DNA of 64,000 nt from Muribaculaceae bacterium (lineage in GTDB: Bacteria; Bacteroidota; Bacteroidia; Bacteroidales; Muribaculaceae), in contig JAMPDX010000002.1 of NCBI GenBank assembly GCA_023665425.1, positions 62,001-126,000 on the forward strand. The letters run 5' to 3'. This document shows positions 17,413 to 27,244 of this stretch, one piece after another (position 1 is the first letter of the stretch; each line of letters starts with the position of its first letter). Both the position numbers and the translations under genes were made by a program. The notes under the pieces were generated by a model. It worked only from the letters and a program-made list of their open reading frames with translations, was not told the origin of the DNA and made no database searches.

Positions 17413-20295
17413 TTAGAGTGTCTTCTTAACAGCTATTTCCTCGTATGCCTCTATCATGTCGCCTACCTCAATGTTATTGTAGTTTTGGACAGACAGACCA
17501 CATTCGAAACCGGAAACCACCTCTTTGACATCGTCTTTGAAGCGCTTCAAGCTGCCAAGCTCACCGGTGTAGATTACGATACCGTCGCGGATCACGCGTA
17601 CCTTGCTGGTGCGCTTAACCTTACCGTCACGCACGATGGCACCGGCGATGGTGCCCACCTTGGATATGTGGAAGGTCTGGAGTATCTCAGCTGTACCTGT
17701 GATTTCTTCACGTATCTCGGGAGACAGCATACCCTCCATGGCATCCTTCACCTCTTCGATAGCTTTGTAAATCACGGAGTAGAGACGAATCTCGACACCC
17801 TCCTTCTCGGCCTCGCGGCGTGCGGCGGCTGAGGGACGCACCTGGAAGCCGATGATAATGGCATCTGACGCAGCAGCCAGTGTGACATCGCTCTCTGAGA
17901 TGGCGCCCACACCCTTGTGCAGCACATTGACCTGTACCTCCGGTGTGGAGAGCTTGATGAGTGAGTCTGAGAGCGCTTCGATAGAGCCGTCAACGTCACC
18001 CTTGACGATAAGATTAAGCTCATGGAAGTCTCCCAGAGCCTTACGACGAGCAAGCTCACTGAGACCCAGACGCTTCTGAGTGCGGTTGGCAAGCTCACGC
18101 TGCAACTGTTCGCGCTTGTTTGCTATCTCGCGTGCCTCCTGCTCGGTGTCGAGTACATTAAATGTATCACCGGCGGTGGGAGCACCATTCAAGCCCAAGA
18201 TGAGCACCGGGGTAGCAGGGCCGGCCTCGGTGACACGCTGATTGCGCTCGTTGAACATGGCTTTGACCTTACCGAAGTGGGTACCGGCCAGAATTACGTC
18301 GCCCACCTTGAGTGTACCATTCTGTACGAGCACGGTTGCTACATATCCGCGTCCCTTGTCGAGAGAAGACTCGATGATGGAACCGATAGCGTTACGGTTG
18401 GGGTTGGCCTTCAGCTCGAGCATTTCAGCCTCAAGGAGCACCTTGTCCATAAGCTCCTCAACACCGATACCCTTCTTGGCTGAGATGTCCTGACTCTGAT
18501 ACTTGCCGCCCCAGTCTTCCACCAGATAGTTCATGGCCGAGAGCTCCTCTTTGATTTTGTCGGGGTTGGCTGCCGGTTTATCTATCTTATTGATAGCAAA
18601 TACAATAGGCACACCGGCTGCACTGGCATGATTGATAGCCTCAATGGTCTGCGGCATGACATTGTCGTCGGCTGCTACAATGATAATAGCCAAGTCAGTG
18701 ACCTTGGCACCACGTGCACGCATGGCGGTGAAGGCCTCGTGACCGGGGGTATCAAGGAATGTGATATGACGGCCATCGTTGAGCTTGACATTGTATGCAC
18801 CGATGTGCTGTGTGATACCGCCGGCCTCCCCCGCGATAACGTTAGCCTTGCGGATATAGTCGAGCAGTGAGGTCTTACCGTGGTCCACATGGCCCATGAC
18901 GGTGACGATGGGGGGACGAGGTACGAGGTCTTCCTCGGCATCTTCTTCCACAGTGATAGCCTCGCTCACTTCGGCGCTGACATACTCAGTTGTGAAACCA
19001 AACTCCTCAGCTACGATATTAATTGTCTCGGCATCGAGTCGCTGATTGATGCTCACCATCAGGCCCAGGCTCATACATGTACCGATGACCTTGGTGACAG
19101 GCACCTCCATGAGGTTGGCCAAGTCATTGGCAGTCACAAACTCGGTAATCTTTATCACCTTGCTCTCAGCGGCTTCGCGGCGTGCGGCCTCGGCCTCGCG
19201 GTTGTGAGCCTCCTCTCGCTTCTCTTTACGCCACTTCACAGACTTTTTAGTAGTCTTGTTGGTGAGGCGAGCCAGAGTCTCTTTTACCTGCTTCTGTACA
19301 TCCTCCTCAGAGAGGGGAGCCGGTTTGGGAGCATTCTTGCTCTTGCCGCCCCGCTTGTTGTCTCGGTTTTTCTGATTTTGCTGATTGTTCTGGCCACCCT
19401 GATTATTGTTGTTTTTGGGTCTGCGGCCATCAAAACCGGGCTGCTGTGCAGTCTTCTCCACATCCACACGCTCCTTGCCGATGCGCTGACGCTTCTTGCG
19501 ATTTGAGGCTGACTGGCCTTGTCCACCTTGGGCGTTCTGACCATTCTGGCCACCCTGATTGTTACCGTGGCGGCGCTCCTCTTTGGAACGTTTGCGGGGG
19601 CGAGTGGTCTGATTTATGGCCGAAAGGTCTATGGTACCGACCACCTTAAATTGAGGTGTCTGGGCATTTGTAGCCGGGCGGAAAATCTCGGTGCGAGGAG
19701 CCTCATTGGCAGCGGGAGCAGTCGGTTTGACTGTCACATCGACAGGCTTTTCGGCAGGCTTCTCCGCCGGTTTTTCGACAGGCTTGGGAGCAGGCTTGAG
19801 GGCTGCCGATTTTTCCTCCTTCTTAGGCTGAGGTTTCTCCACCGGCTTAAACTCAGCAGCAGGCTGGGGCTTCGGAGCAGGTTTCTCTTCCACCTTCGGC
19901 TGAGGCTTGGGAGCCGGCTTTTCGGCAGGCTTCTCTGCCGGCTTAGGCTCCGGCTTGGGAGCTGCGGGGGGTATCACATTACCCTTACTGTCGAGCTGCA
20001 CTTTGCCGATGACCTTGGGGCCGGCAGCGGCAGCAGCGGCACGTTTCTCCTTTTCGGCCTTCTTTTCAGCCTTCTTTTCAGCCTTTTCTTCGGCCTTGCG
20101 GGCCATATTTTGGTCTATCTTTTGCTTGATATCCTTGTCTTTGCTATATTCTTTGTACAGGAGAGCCACGGCGGCATCATCTATGCGAGCATTGGGATTG
20201 TCGTCTACCTGCACATTATTTTTGCGCAGGAAGTCAGCCGCTGTGCTCACACCGACATTGAGTTCTCTTGCTATTTTGCTTATCTTTGTTGGCAC
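17413..20295 (-). CDS. infB: translation initiation factor IF-2
   Basis: A 960-residue GTPase that positions initiator tRNA on the small ribosomal subunit. It has an N-terminal IF2_N helix-turn domain (1-50), a long low-complexity linker, a second IF2_N region near 382-432, and the G domain with GHVDHGKT at 468-475, DTPGH at 515-519 and NKID at 569-572, then domains II-IV. The linker has a Lys/Pro/Glu repeat section (about 110-190, units such as AEKPAEKP and PKPQP) and an Asn/Gln/Gly-rich section (245-310). It ends the rimP-nusA-infB operon, with a 197-bp inverted-repeat element inserted upstream. Confidence 0.97.
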   Translation of the reverse strand: MPTKISKIARELNVGVSTAADFLRKNNVQVDDNPNARIDDAAVALLYKEYSKDKDIKQKIDQNMARKAEEKAEKKAEKKAEKEKRAAAAAAGPKVIGKVQLDSKGNVIPPAAPKPEPKPAEKPAEKPAPKPQPKVEEKPAPKPQPAAEFKPVEKPQPKKEEKSAALKPAPKPVEKPAEKPAEKPVDVTVKPTAPAANEAPRTEIFRPATNAQTPQFKVVGTIDLSAINQTTRPRKRSKEERRHGNNQGGQNGQNAQGGQGQSASNRKKRQRIGKERVDVEKTAQQPGFDGRRPKNNNNQGGQNNQQNQKNRDNKRGGKSKNAPKPAPLSEEDVQKQVKETLARLTNKTTKKSVKWRKEKREEAHNREAEAARREAAESKVIKITEFVTANDLANLMEVPVTKVIGTCMSLGLMVSINQRLDAETINIVAEEFGFTTEYVSAEVSEAITVEEDAEEDLVPRPPIVTVMGHVDHGKTSLLDYIRKANVIAGEAGGITQHIGAYNVKLNDGRHITFLDTPGHEAFTAMRARGAKVTDLAIIIVAADDNVMPQTIEAINHASAAGVPIVFAINKIDKPAANPDKIKEELSAMNYLVEDWGGKYQSQDISAKKGIGVEELMDKVLLEAEMLELKANPNRNAIGSIIESSLDKGRGYVATVLVQNGTLKVGDVILAGTHFGKVKAMFNERNQRVTEAGPATPVLILGLNGAPTAGDTFNVLDTEQEAREIANKREQLQRELANRTQKRLGLSELARRKALGDFHELNLIVKGDVDGSIEALSDSLIKLSTPEVQVNVLHKGVGAISESDVTLAAASDAIIIGFQVRPSAAARREAEKEGVEIRLYSVIYKAIEEVKDAMEGMLSPEIREEITGTAEILQTFHISKVGTIAGAIVRDGKVKRTSKVRVIRDGIVIYTGELGSLKRFKDDVKEVVSGFECGLSVQNYNNIEVGDMIEAYEEIAVKKTL

Positions 20296-20320
20296 TTGAA
20301 TAATGTTTTAAATTAACTAA

Positions 20321-20517
20321 TAAGTGTCTGTTCAACTTAAATTAAACTTTATGTGGCTATGCTCATTTATATTTAGAACTCTTTATCCCGGCGCCTTTTT
20401 GGCTTCTTTTGCCAAGTTTCATCAGTCGTTATGCCCGCATAACTCCCTCTTCAACTTGCAAAATAAGCTCAAAAATTCGCTCGGCATAAAGTTCAATTTA
20501 AATTGAGCAGCTACTTA
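20321..20517. repeat. MITE-like element between nusA and infB
   Basis: Two 33-base arms (20321-20353 and 20485-20517) are inverted copies matching at 28 of 33 positions; two of the five differences would be G-U wobbles in the minus-strand transcript. They enclose 131 bases with no credible ORF. In the nusA-infB message the arms could form one long hairpin. The layout (inverted ends, small size, no gene) fits a MITE or an intergenic palindromic unit. The rest of the 20296-20568 gap holds nothing else. Confidence 0.65.
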
Positions 20518-20568
20518 GCTCTTTGCTGTGAAAGAACCTGTTTCAAGGCCGAGTGGCATGAGGAGAGA

Positions 20569-21819
20569 TTAGTCCTCAAACTCGGCGCGGAGTACATTCA
20601 GCACATGGTCTATTGTGCCCTCCTCCAGGTCGGTCTGCTGAATGAGCACGTCGCGGTCGGCATTAAGCACAGCCTTGGCGGTAGCCAGACCCAAGTCTTT
20701 GAGAGTCTCGATGACCCACTGGTCAATCTCGTCGCTGAACTCATCGAGATAGATGTCTTCCTCCCCTTCGTCAATGTCGCGGTATACGTCGATGGTGTAG
20801 CCGGTGAGCATCGAAGCCAGGCGAATGTTGTATCCACCCTTACCGATAGCCAGGCTCACCTCGTCGGGGTGAAGGAATACCTCGGCCTTCTTCTCCTCCT
20901 CGTTGAGGCGGATAGAGCTTACTTTGGCCGGGGAGAGAGCGCGCTGTATCATAAGCTGCGGATTTGAGGTATAGTTGAGCACATCAATGTTTTCATTGCG
21001 CAGCTCGCGCACTATGCCGTGTATGCGAGACCCTTTCACTCCCACGCAGGCTCCCACGGGGTCGATACGGTCATCATAGCTCTCCACAGCAATCTTAGCG
21101 CGCTCACCGGGGATACGAGCCACTGCTCTGATGGTGATGAGACCGTCATGAATCTCAGGCACCTCCTGCTCGAAGAGGCGGCGCAGGAAGCGCTCGTCGG
21201 TACGGCTGACAATGACCTTTGGGTTGCCATTGGGGTTGTCCACACGCTTCACTATAGCGCGAACCATGTCTCCCTTGTGGAAGAAGTCTGAGGGTATCTG
21301 CTCCTCTTTGGGCATGATGAGCTCGTTCTGCTCCTCATCCATAAGCAGCATCTCGCGTTTCCATATCTGATGCACCTCGCCTGAGACAATCTCTCCTTCC
21401 AGCTCTTTGAATTTGGAGTAGAGGGCATCTTTCTGCAGGTCTAAAATCTTGCTCTGCAATGTCTGGCGGAGGTTGAGGATGGCACGACGGCCAAACTTCT
21501 CAAAATAAATTTGCTTGGCTACCTCCTCGCCCACTTCACATTCGGGGTCTATCTCGCGAGCGTCGGTGAGGCCTATCTGCATATCTTTGTTCTCCACTTC
21601 GCCATCGGGCACTACTGTCAGGTTCTGATAGATTTCGCAGTCACCCTTGTCGGGGTTCATGATGACGTCGAAATTCTCGTCAGAGCCAAACATATTGGAG
21701 AGTACTTTGCGGAAGCTCTCCTCCAGCACGTTGATCATTGTCGGCTTGTCGATGTTCTTTGTCTCCTTGAACTCGGCAAACCGGTCGACCATGTTTACGG
21801 TTTCCTCTTTTTTAGCCAT
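20569..21819 (-). CDS. nusA: transcription termination/antitermination factor NusA
   Basis: A 416-residue RNA-polymerase-associated factor. Domains in order: N-terminal RNAP-binding domain (1-135), S1 domain (about 141-207), KH1 with GVKGSR (259-264) and KH2 with GKGGYN (326-331), then a short acidic tail. Length is typical for Bacteroidetes, which lack the second acidic repeat of enterobacterial NusA. It lies between rimP and infB, the conserved order; 41 bases separate it from rimP. Confidence 0.97.
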   Translation of the reverse strand: MAKKEETVNMVDRFAEFKETKNIDKPTMINVLEESFRKVLSNMFGSDENFDVIMNPDKGDCEIYQNLTVVPDGEVENKDMQIGLTDAREIDPECEVGEEVAKQIYFEKFGRRAILNLRQTLQSKILDLQKDALYSKFKELEGEIVSGEVHQIWKREMLLMDEEQNELIMPKEEQIPSDFFHKGDMVRAIVKRVDNPNGNPKVIVSRTDERFLRRLFEQEVPEIHDGLITIRAVARIPGERAKIAVESYDDRIDPVGACVGVKGSRIHGIVRELRNENIDVLNYTSNPQLMIQRALSPAKVSSIRLNEEEKKAEVFLHPDEVSLAIGKGGYNIRLASMLTGYTIDVYRDIDEGEEDIYLDEFSDEIDQWVIETLKDLGLATAKAVLNADRDVLIQQTDLEEGTIDHVLNVLRAEFED

Positions 21820-21860
21820 GTTATATCTTGTTTTTATTATTCGAAATTTGGGTTTAGGAG

Positions 21861-22325
21861 TTAGAAATCAAGAAGTGCATTCACCTTCTTTACCTGGTCA
21901 TAGGTGAAGTGTTGCGGCACCATACGTAGCTCCGGGCGCTTCATCCCTTCCTCCTTGACTTTGGTCTCCACGCCTACAGTGAAGCCCTGCTCATCGGCAT
22001 CATCAAGCATGCCTTTGAGCTTGCGGCCATCCTTAGTGAGCACCTCGACAGGCTGACCTATATTTTTGATGTATTGGCCAAGTACCTTAAAGGGGGAGGT
22101 GAGACCCGCGGACCCTACCTCTAAGCTGTAATCTTCATCATCACGAGGAAATGCCTCCTCTATATCGCGGCTCAGATTGCAGCAGAAATCTATGTCAACC
22201 CCCTCGGGGCTATCTATTTCCACTACAATGTCGTTTGAAGGTGAGACTGTGACATCCACAAGGAAATAGTCATTACCCTCCAACTTGCTGTTAACAAACT
22301 CAATAAGTGCTTTCTTATCTATCAT
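21861..22325 (-). CDS. rimP: ribosome maturation factor RimP
   Basis: A 154-residue protein needed for 30S subunit maturation. Start set at MIDKKALIEFVNSKL; a longer open frame upstream encodes 43 residues unlike RimP and lies in a structured leader. The N-terminal alpha-beta domain includes FLVDVTVSPSNDIVVEIDSPEGV and the conserved LEVGSAGLTSPFK; the C-terminal SH3-like domain ends in KVNALLDF. First gene of the rimP-nusA-infB operon. Confidence 0.95.
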   Translation of the reverse strand: MIDKKALIEFVNSKLEGNDYFLVDVTVSPSNDIVVEIDSPEGVDIDFCCNLSRDIEEAFPRDDEDYSLEVGSAGLTSPFKVLGQYIKNIGQPVEVLTKDGRKLKGMLDDADEQGFTVGVETKVKEEGMKRPELRMVPQHFTYDQVKKVNALLDF

Positions 22326-22614
22326 AATCAATAAGTTTCGGCTATGATGCCTGACAGTTTCGTTGCTATGTCCGGCACTCGAATGCACCACCGGAGGTGC
22401 GCCATTACTGTTGGACATATACAATACAAGTACTGCACGGCTCATTCCGCTCATTGAGCTTGTGGAAAGTGCCGCGCTACCGTGCTATAAGGCGCTGATT
22501 ATCAATACAGGATGTCTGACATCATTCGCCGCGGTATTCACAACGCCGGTGAGAGTCTCGCTGACTCACCCCGGAGATGTTTGCAAAAATACATTTTTTT
22601 AGTGGCATAATCAA
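22326..22614 (-). promoter_or_regulatory. promoter and long leader of the rimP-nusA-infB operon
   Basis: On the minus strand TTG (22612-22614), 20 bases, then TATTTTTG (22584-22591) match the Bacteroidetes promoter. Transcription would start near 22577, giving a leader of about 250 bases. It contains several inverted repeats, for example GCACCTCC/GGTGGTGC near 22390 and TGTC/GACA pairs near 22510-22520. Autoregulation of this operon through its leader is known in other bacteria; here it is inferred. The best-open ORF in the leader (starting at 22454) has no RimP similarity. Confidence 0.55.
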
Positions 22615-22680
22615 CCCTTTGCCTCCAATAAACCCGCTATTTAACAATTTTTAACGTTTAAAAGCCTCTATCTATAATAA

Positions 22681-22727
22681 AATCACCCCGCGCAGCCCGA
22701 GTCGTACTCGTGCTTTGCAGGGTGATT
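22681..22727 (-). terminator. hairpin between the C69 peptidase gene end and the rimP promoter
   Basis: AATCACCC and GGGTGATT pair around a GC-rich inner hairpin; on the minus strand it lies upstream of the C69 gene's 3' end side and would end transcripts coming from either direction. Since the C69 gene is read away from it only after its own stop at 22747, it serves as that gene's terminator (20 bases after the stop). Confidence 0.65.
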
Positions 22728-22746
22728 ATATACAAGCGGTCGGTGT

Positions 22747-24435
22747 TTATTTATTCTCTTTGTTCCGCAGGGGGGCGATGTCACGACCCTTGTCGAGGAA
22801 GTGGTCGCCGGTCTTTTCGACGATTATGTCGAAGTATTCCTGATTATAGCCGGGGAAAGTGGGGGCTACGGGCATGCCATCTTCTGAATAGATGAAGTTG
22901 CCGTCGGCGTCAACCTTCTTCATATTGCCATCCATGAAGCGCACCAGCAAGTAGCGGTCAAGGTCGCGGTAGGCATCTGTGGCCTCTTTGGCTATGGCAG
23001 CTCCCTCGCTGTTTACAGCAGCGGTGAGGGCGGCAAGGTCTCCATTATTATACAGAGCAAGCAACTCGGCATCTTTCTCGGGGCGGGTGCTCTGATATTT
23101 GCTTTCAAGGCCGTTCTGCACCTTGCGGATATCGGGTATCATGAGGTCATAACGATGATATGCCTGATTGGCGATACGGTTGTTGATCCAGAAGTTGGAG
23201 GTGTCGGAATATTTGTTCATGTCGCCGTTGCCAACGCGTACCTCGAGGGGTATCTCGGTCATGGAGCAATAGAAGGGCATATACACACAAGTATTGGTGT
23301 CGTCAGTACCAAACCACAGGAGGCCACCCACGGGGTCGGGCAGGTCCGGACGACTCTGAGCCACGAAGCTCCAACCGGTTTGCTGTGTGGCTATGGCACG
23401 CTCGTGCATATACTTCTTGCCGTCTACGGTATACTCCATGGGGCGCCAGCGATAGGGCACTTTGTTGGGGCCGGCACCCACATCCTGAGTCATGTCAAAG
23501 GGGGTATCCTCAAAGTGGTCGCGCATACGCTCCTGCATCTCGGCCAGGGTGATTTTGCGATCGGGATAGATATATAGCGGCATTGGCTCATCGCTCTCAC
23601 CGTTACACCATGCATAATACTTGTCGGCATCCTTGTTGAAGGTACGGAAGAAGCTCCATACACGTGCATCGCAGCCACGCAGGGTACCATGGTCAAACTG
23701 CTCGTATACATCGGCAAAGGAGAAGTCCTTGTCCTTGCCGGTGTACCATCCTTTTTTGCGGGCGAAGTCTACTACATCCTTGGAATATTTGACATTCTTC
23801 TTGTCCTTGAAGTCCACCTGTCGTATGCGGGGCTGATTGGCGTGGCCGGAGATGGCACCGTCAGGGATGCGCACTGCAATCCACACGGCGCCCTTCTCGG
23901 CTCCCTTGCCGATGAGCTCCATGACCCATACCTCATCCTTGTCGGCTATTGAGAAGCTCTCGCCGGAGGAGGCATAGCCATATTTGTCTACCAGGTCGGC
24001 CATTATATCTATAGCCTCGCGGGCTGTCTTGGCGCGTTGCAGAGTGATGTAGATAAGTGAGCCATAGTCTATTATAGCCTGGCCTGTGGTGTCCTCACAT
24101 TCGGCGCGTCCACCCCATGTGCTCTCGGCTATTATGAGCTGATGCTCATTCATATTCCCAACCACGTTATATGTGTGCGCCACCTCGGGTATCTCACCCA
24201 TATATTTGCCGGAGTCCCAATCGAAGACTTTGCGCATGGCCCCCTTAGGATGGTCAGCTGCCGGCTGGTGATACAATTCGCCGAACAGAGTATGGGAGTC
24301 AGCGGCATATGTCACTACATTGCTGCCATCGGCCATAGCACCCTTGGTAGCAATAAGATTTGTGCAAGCGTCTGCCGGGGTGGACATGAGTCCCATCGCG
24401 GCCAAGACGCCCATGGTAATAAGATTTTTGTTCAT
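22747..24435 (-). CDS. C69 family dipeptidase
   Basis: A 562-residue secreted or periplasmic N-terminal-nucleophile dipeptidase. Start set at MNKNLITMGVLAAMG, giving a signal peptide that is cut just before Cys24 (ADA|CTNLIATKGAMADGS); that Cys becomes the catalytic N-terminal nucleophile. The frame is open 26 codons further upstream but covers the promoter. Family landmarks include the Ala-Asp-Gly-Ser after the Cys and WVMELIGKG. Roles in dietary peptide use are likely in a gut anaerobe. No operon partners. Confidence 0.9.
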   Translation of the reverse strand: MNKNLITMGVLAAMGLMSTPADACTNLIATKGAMADGSNVVTYAADSHTLFGELYHQPAADHPKGAMRKVFDWDSGKYMGEIPEVAHTYNVVGNMNEHQLIIAESTWGGRAECEDTTGQAIIDYGSLIYITLQRAKTAREAIDIMADLVDKYGYASSGESFSIADKDEVWVMELIGKGAEKGAVWIAVRIPDGAISGHANQPRIRQVDFKDKKNVKYSKDVVDFARKKGWYTGKDKDFSFADVYEQFDHGTLRGCDARVWSFFRTFNKDADKYYAWCNGESDEPMPLYIYPDRKITLAEMQERMRDHFEDTPFDMTQDVGAGPNKVPYRWRPMEYTVDGKKYMHERAIATQQTGWSFVAQSRPDLPDPVGGLLWFGTDDTNTCVYMPFYCSMTEIPLEVRVGNGDMNKYSDTSNFWINNRIANQAYHRYDLMIPDIRKVQNGLESKYQSTRPEKDAELLALYNNGDLAALTAAVNSEGAAIAKEATDAYRDLDRYLLVRFMDGNMKKVDADGNFIYSEDGMPVAPTFPGYNQEYFDIIVEKTGDHFLDKGRDIAPLRNKENK

Positions 24436-24468
24436 ATGAGCTTGTTGATATGTTTTCTCAGTCACTTG

Positions 24469-24476
24469 CAAAGTTA
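24469..24476 (-). promoter_or_regulatory. promoter -7 box of the C69 dipeptidase gene
   Basis: TAACTTTG on the minus strand, a match to TAnnTTTG, 33 bases upstream of the chosen ATG. Its position inside the longer open frame supports the shorter start. Confidence 0.6.
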
Positions 24477-24615
24477 GCAATAAAGTTACACATACGAAAA
24501 TTTTCAGACTCATTAGCCTGTCTATTCACTAAAATTAACTTTCATTATTGATAAAATAAAGGCCTGATAGGGTCTATGTCAAAATCTTTTAGTAATTTCG
24601 CGTGTTTATATTGGT

Positions 24616-26559
24616 ATGATGACAGATCAAGAAGCAAAAGATATGATAGAGGGTACTCCCTCTGATGCACCTGATACACAATCCGCTGCACCTAACCTCG
24701 GGTTTGCCGAGCTGGGTGTGAGTCCGACAATATTAAAAGCCCTCGATGAGCTTGGCTTTGAGCAACCTATGCCAATACAAGCCAAGGTGATACCGCACCT
24801 GCTGAACAAGGAAGGCGATGTGGTGGGTCTGGCGCAGACCGGTACCGGCAAGACGGCCGCTTTCGGCGTACCGGTGCTCCAACGCATTGATACACACAAG
24901 ACTACCCCCCAGGCATTGGTGATAGCTCCTACCCGCGAGCTGTGTCTGCAAATAGCCTCAGACTTGGCCGACTTCTCCCGGTATATAGATGACTTGAAGA
25001 TAATACCGGTGTATGGTGGCTCTTCTATTGACTCGCAGATCAAGTCATTGCGCCGCGGCGTACAGCTTATTGTGGCTACTCCCGGGCGACTTATAGACCT
25101 GATAAAGCGAGGCGAAGTAAAGCTTGACGATGTGCATACCGTGATACTCGATGAGGCTGACGAGATGCTCAATATGGGCTTCCTCGACGACATCAATGAG
25201 ATACTCTCTCATGTGCCCGAGGACCGAAAGATGCTGATGTTCTCGGCAACAATGCCCCGCGAGATTGCCGGCATAGCAAAGCGATTTATGCATGACCCGG
25301 TGGAATTTGTTGTCGGCAACAAGAATGAAGGTTCTGCCAATGTGCGACATATATATTACATGGTCAAAGCCCAGGATAAGTATTTAGCGCTAAAGAGAAT
25401 AGCGGATAACAATCCTGACATCTACGGCATCATATTCTGTCGCACACGTCGCGAGACACAAGAGGTGGCCGATGCGCTGATAGCCGACGGATATAATGCC
25501 GACTGCCTGCACGGCGACTTGGGGCAGGCGCAGCGTGATTTGGCCATGAAGAAGTTTCGCGACCATGTCACTCAGCTGCTCGTGGCCACTGACGTAGCGG
25601 CTCGAGGCCTTGATGTAGATGACTTGACCCACGTGATAAATTACGGTCTGCCCGATGACCCGGCGGTCTATACCCACCGCTCCGGGCGTACCGGACGCGC
25701 CAACAAGACCGGTGTCTCCGTGGCCATAATCCACTCTCGCGAGCAAAAGAAGCTCCGCGAAATAGAGAAGCGTATTGGCAAGACCTTCGAGCACCGCATG
25801 GTGCCCACGCCGGACCATATCATTGAGAAGCAGATATATCACTTGGCTGACCGATTGGAGCGTGTGGAGGTCAATGAGGCCGCCATGGAACGCTATCTGC
25901 CCGGCGTTCGCAAAAAGCTGGAATGGCTCAGCGGCGAGGACCTGCTAAAGAGGGTTATGTCGCTCGAGTTTGCACGCCTGTTGGCATACTACAAGGATAT
26001 GCCCGATATCGACTTGAATGCCTCAGACAAAAAGGAGCGCAAAGAGAAGAAGGAGAAGCGCCCCAAGCAGGACAAGGACCGCCGCGAGGCTGAGGCCGGA
26101 TTTGAACGTGTCTATCTGAATGTGGGCAAAGCACAAGGTTTCTTCCCCGGCAACCTTATGGAGATTATCAATCGCAATGTCAAGGGCCCGAAGCCTACCA
26201 TCGGGCGCATAGACCTGCTACCGGATTACACTCTGTTTGACGTGCGGGAGGGAGATGCCCACCGCGTTATTGCCTCTCTCAAGGGTGATGAGTTCTATGG
26301 CACCCGTCTGTATGCCGAGGCTGCCGAGCCGGGCAAGGACTACTCCAAGCAGCGACGCGGCAAGCGCGACAAGGCTGAGGGCAAACATAAAAAGAAGTTT
26401 GACATTGTCTTGGCAAACAATACCAAGGGCCGCTCGGAGCCGGCCAAAGACAAGAAGCAAAAGAAAGAAAAGAAAGTAAAGCCGGCAAAAGAAGTAAAAG
26501 AATCTAAAAAGACTCACGGCAACTTCGATATTTTCATAAATAAAGGCAAGAAGAAATGA
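24616..26559 (+). CDS. deaD: DEAD-box RNA helicase with DbpA-type RNA-binding domain
   Basis: 647 residues. The helicase core has the Q motif (FEQPMPIQAKVIP), motif I AQTGTGKTAAF, motif II DEAD, motif III SAT and motif VI HRSGRTGR. A DbpA-like RNA-binding domain follows (about 495-570, VYLNVGKAQGFFPGNLMEIIN), then a Lys/Arg-rich tail of about 75 residues. This is the CsdA/DeaD layout, linked to ribosome assembly and cold growth. A TAATTTCG box at 24593-24600, one mismatch from TAnnTTTG, is close upstream. It overlaps the DUF3256 gene by 4 bases. Confidence 0.92.
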   Translation: MMTDQEAKDMIEGTPSDAPDTQSAAPNLGFAELGVSPTILKALDELGFEQPMPIQAKVIPHLLNKEGDVVGLAQTGTGKTAAFGVPVLQRIDTHKTTPQALVIAPTRELCLQIASDLADFSRYIDDLKIIPVYGGSSIDSQIKSLRRGVQLIVATPGRLIDLIKRGEVKLDDVHTVILDEADEMLNMGFLDDINEILSHVPEDRKMLMFSATMPREIAGIAKRFMHDPVEFVVGNKNEGSANVRHIYYMVKAQDKYLALKRIADNNPDIYGIIFCRTRRETQEVADALIADGYNADCLHGDLGQAQRDLAMKKFRDHVTQLLVATDVAARGLDVDDLTHVINYGLPDDPAVYTHRSGRTGRANKTGVSVAIIHSREQKKLREIEKRIGKTFEHRMVPTPDHIIEKQIYHLADRLERVEVNEAAMERYLPGVRKKLEWLSGEDLLKRVMSLEFARLLAYYKDMPDIDLNASDKKERKEKKEKRPKQDKDRREAEAGFERVYLNVGKAQGFFPGNLMEIINRNVKGPKPTIGRIDLLPDYTLFDVREGDAHRVIASLKGDEFYGTRLYAEAAEPGKDYSKQRRGKRDKAEGKHKKKFDIVLANNTKGRSEPAKDKKQKKEKKVKPAKEVKESKKTHGNFDIFINKGKKK

Positions 26560-27212
26560 AGAAAATTCTCTCCCTTTTAGCAGCCATGTTGTGTTGCACA
26601 TCTCTGCTTTACGCTGACGAGCTGAGTGACACTATATCTGTGGACCGCGTCTTTGTAGACTCCCCCTCCAAGGCACTCAACGTCATTGCTCGTTCCACAC
26701 GCATGGATATGCTTGACTATGCCAAAGCCGGCAGTGATTATAAAGCTGTAAATGAATTTTATGGTGTCTCTACCATCAAGTCCATCAGTGATTCATGTAT
26801 CAGTGTGGACCTCACGCAAGTCACTAACGCCCGGATATTTACTCTGCCTACAGCCAAAGGCGGGATAGCGGCAATTATCTATACCGTAGATACCAATGGG
26901 GCGGCAGATTCGCAGATTGAGTTTTATGACGGCAATCTGAGGCCTCTGAAGCTGACCAACTTCTTCAAGCCCCCGGTGCTCGATTCATTTATTCGCCCGA
27001 AGTATAGAAAGGATAAATCTGTTGTTAATCAGCTGAATACAGTTATCCCCTTCATCGCTTTGAAGTATGAATATGAACCGGAGTCCTCAACCCTCACAGC
27101 CACTCTCTCGCTCAAAGAGCTTGTCACTCAAGAAGACTACAAGCAGGTGGCCGGCTATCTTTATCCCTCGCTCTCCTACCGGTGGACCGGCAAGAAGTGG
27201 GAATTGAAATAA
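26556..27212 (+). CDS. DUF3256 family exported protein
   Basis: 218 residues with a signal peptide (1-20, ending around LLYA). The mature protein resembles the Bacteroidales-specific DUF3256 family: it opens with SVDRVFVDSPSKALNVIARSTRMDMLDY and ends in YPSLSYRWTGKKW. Function unknown. It starts inside the helicase stop (ATGA) and is followed by gltX 32 bases later, so it is probably translated from the helicase message. The family name is from memory of its pattern. Confidence 0.75.
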   Translation: MKKILSLLAAMLCCTSLLYADELSDTISVDRVFVDSPSKALNVIARSTRMDMLDYAKAGSDYKAVNEFYGVSTIKSISDSCISVDLTQVTNARIFTLPTAKGGIAAIIYTVDTNGAADSQIEFYDGNLRPLKLTNFFKPPVLDSFIRPKYRKDKSVVNQLNTVIPFIALKYEYEPESSTLTATLSLKELVTQEDYKQVAGYLYPSLSYRWTGKKWELK

Positions 27213-27244
27213 GTCGAATTCTAGATACTTAATATCAACATATT

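Noticed and set aside
19519..20316. Plus-strand ORF of 265 codons opposite infB
   Set aside because: Caused by the low-complexity Lys/Pro/Glu repeats of IF-2; the product is a Leu/Arg/Gly shadow.
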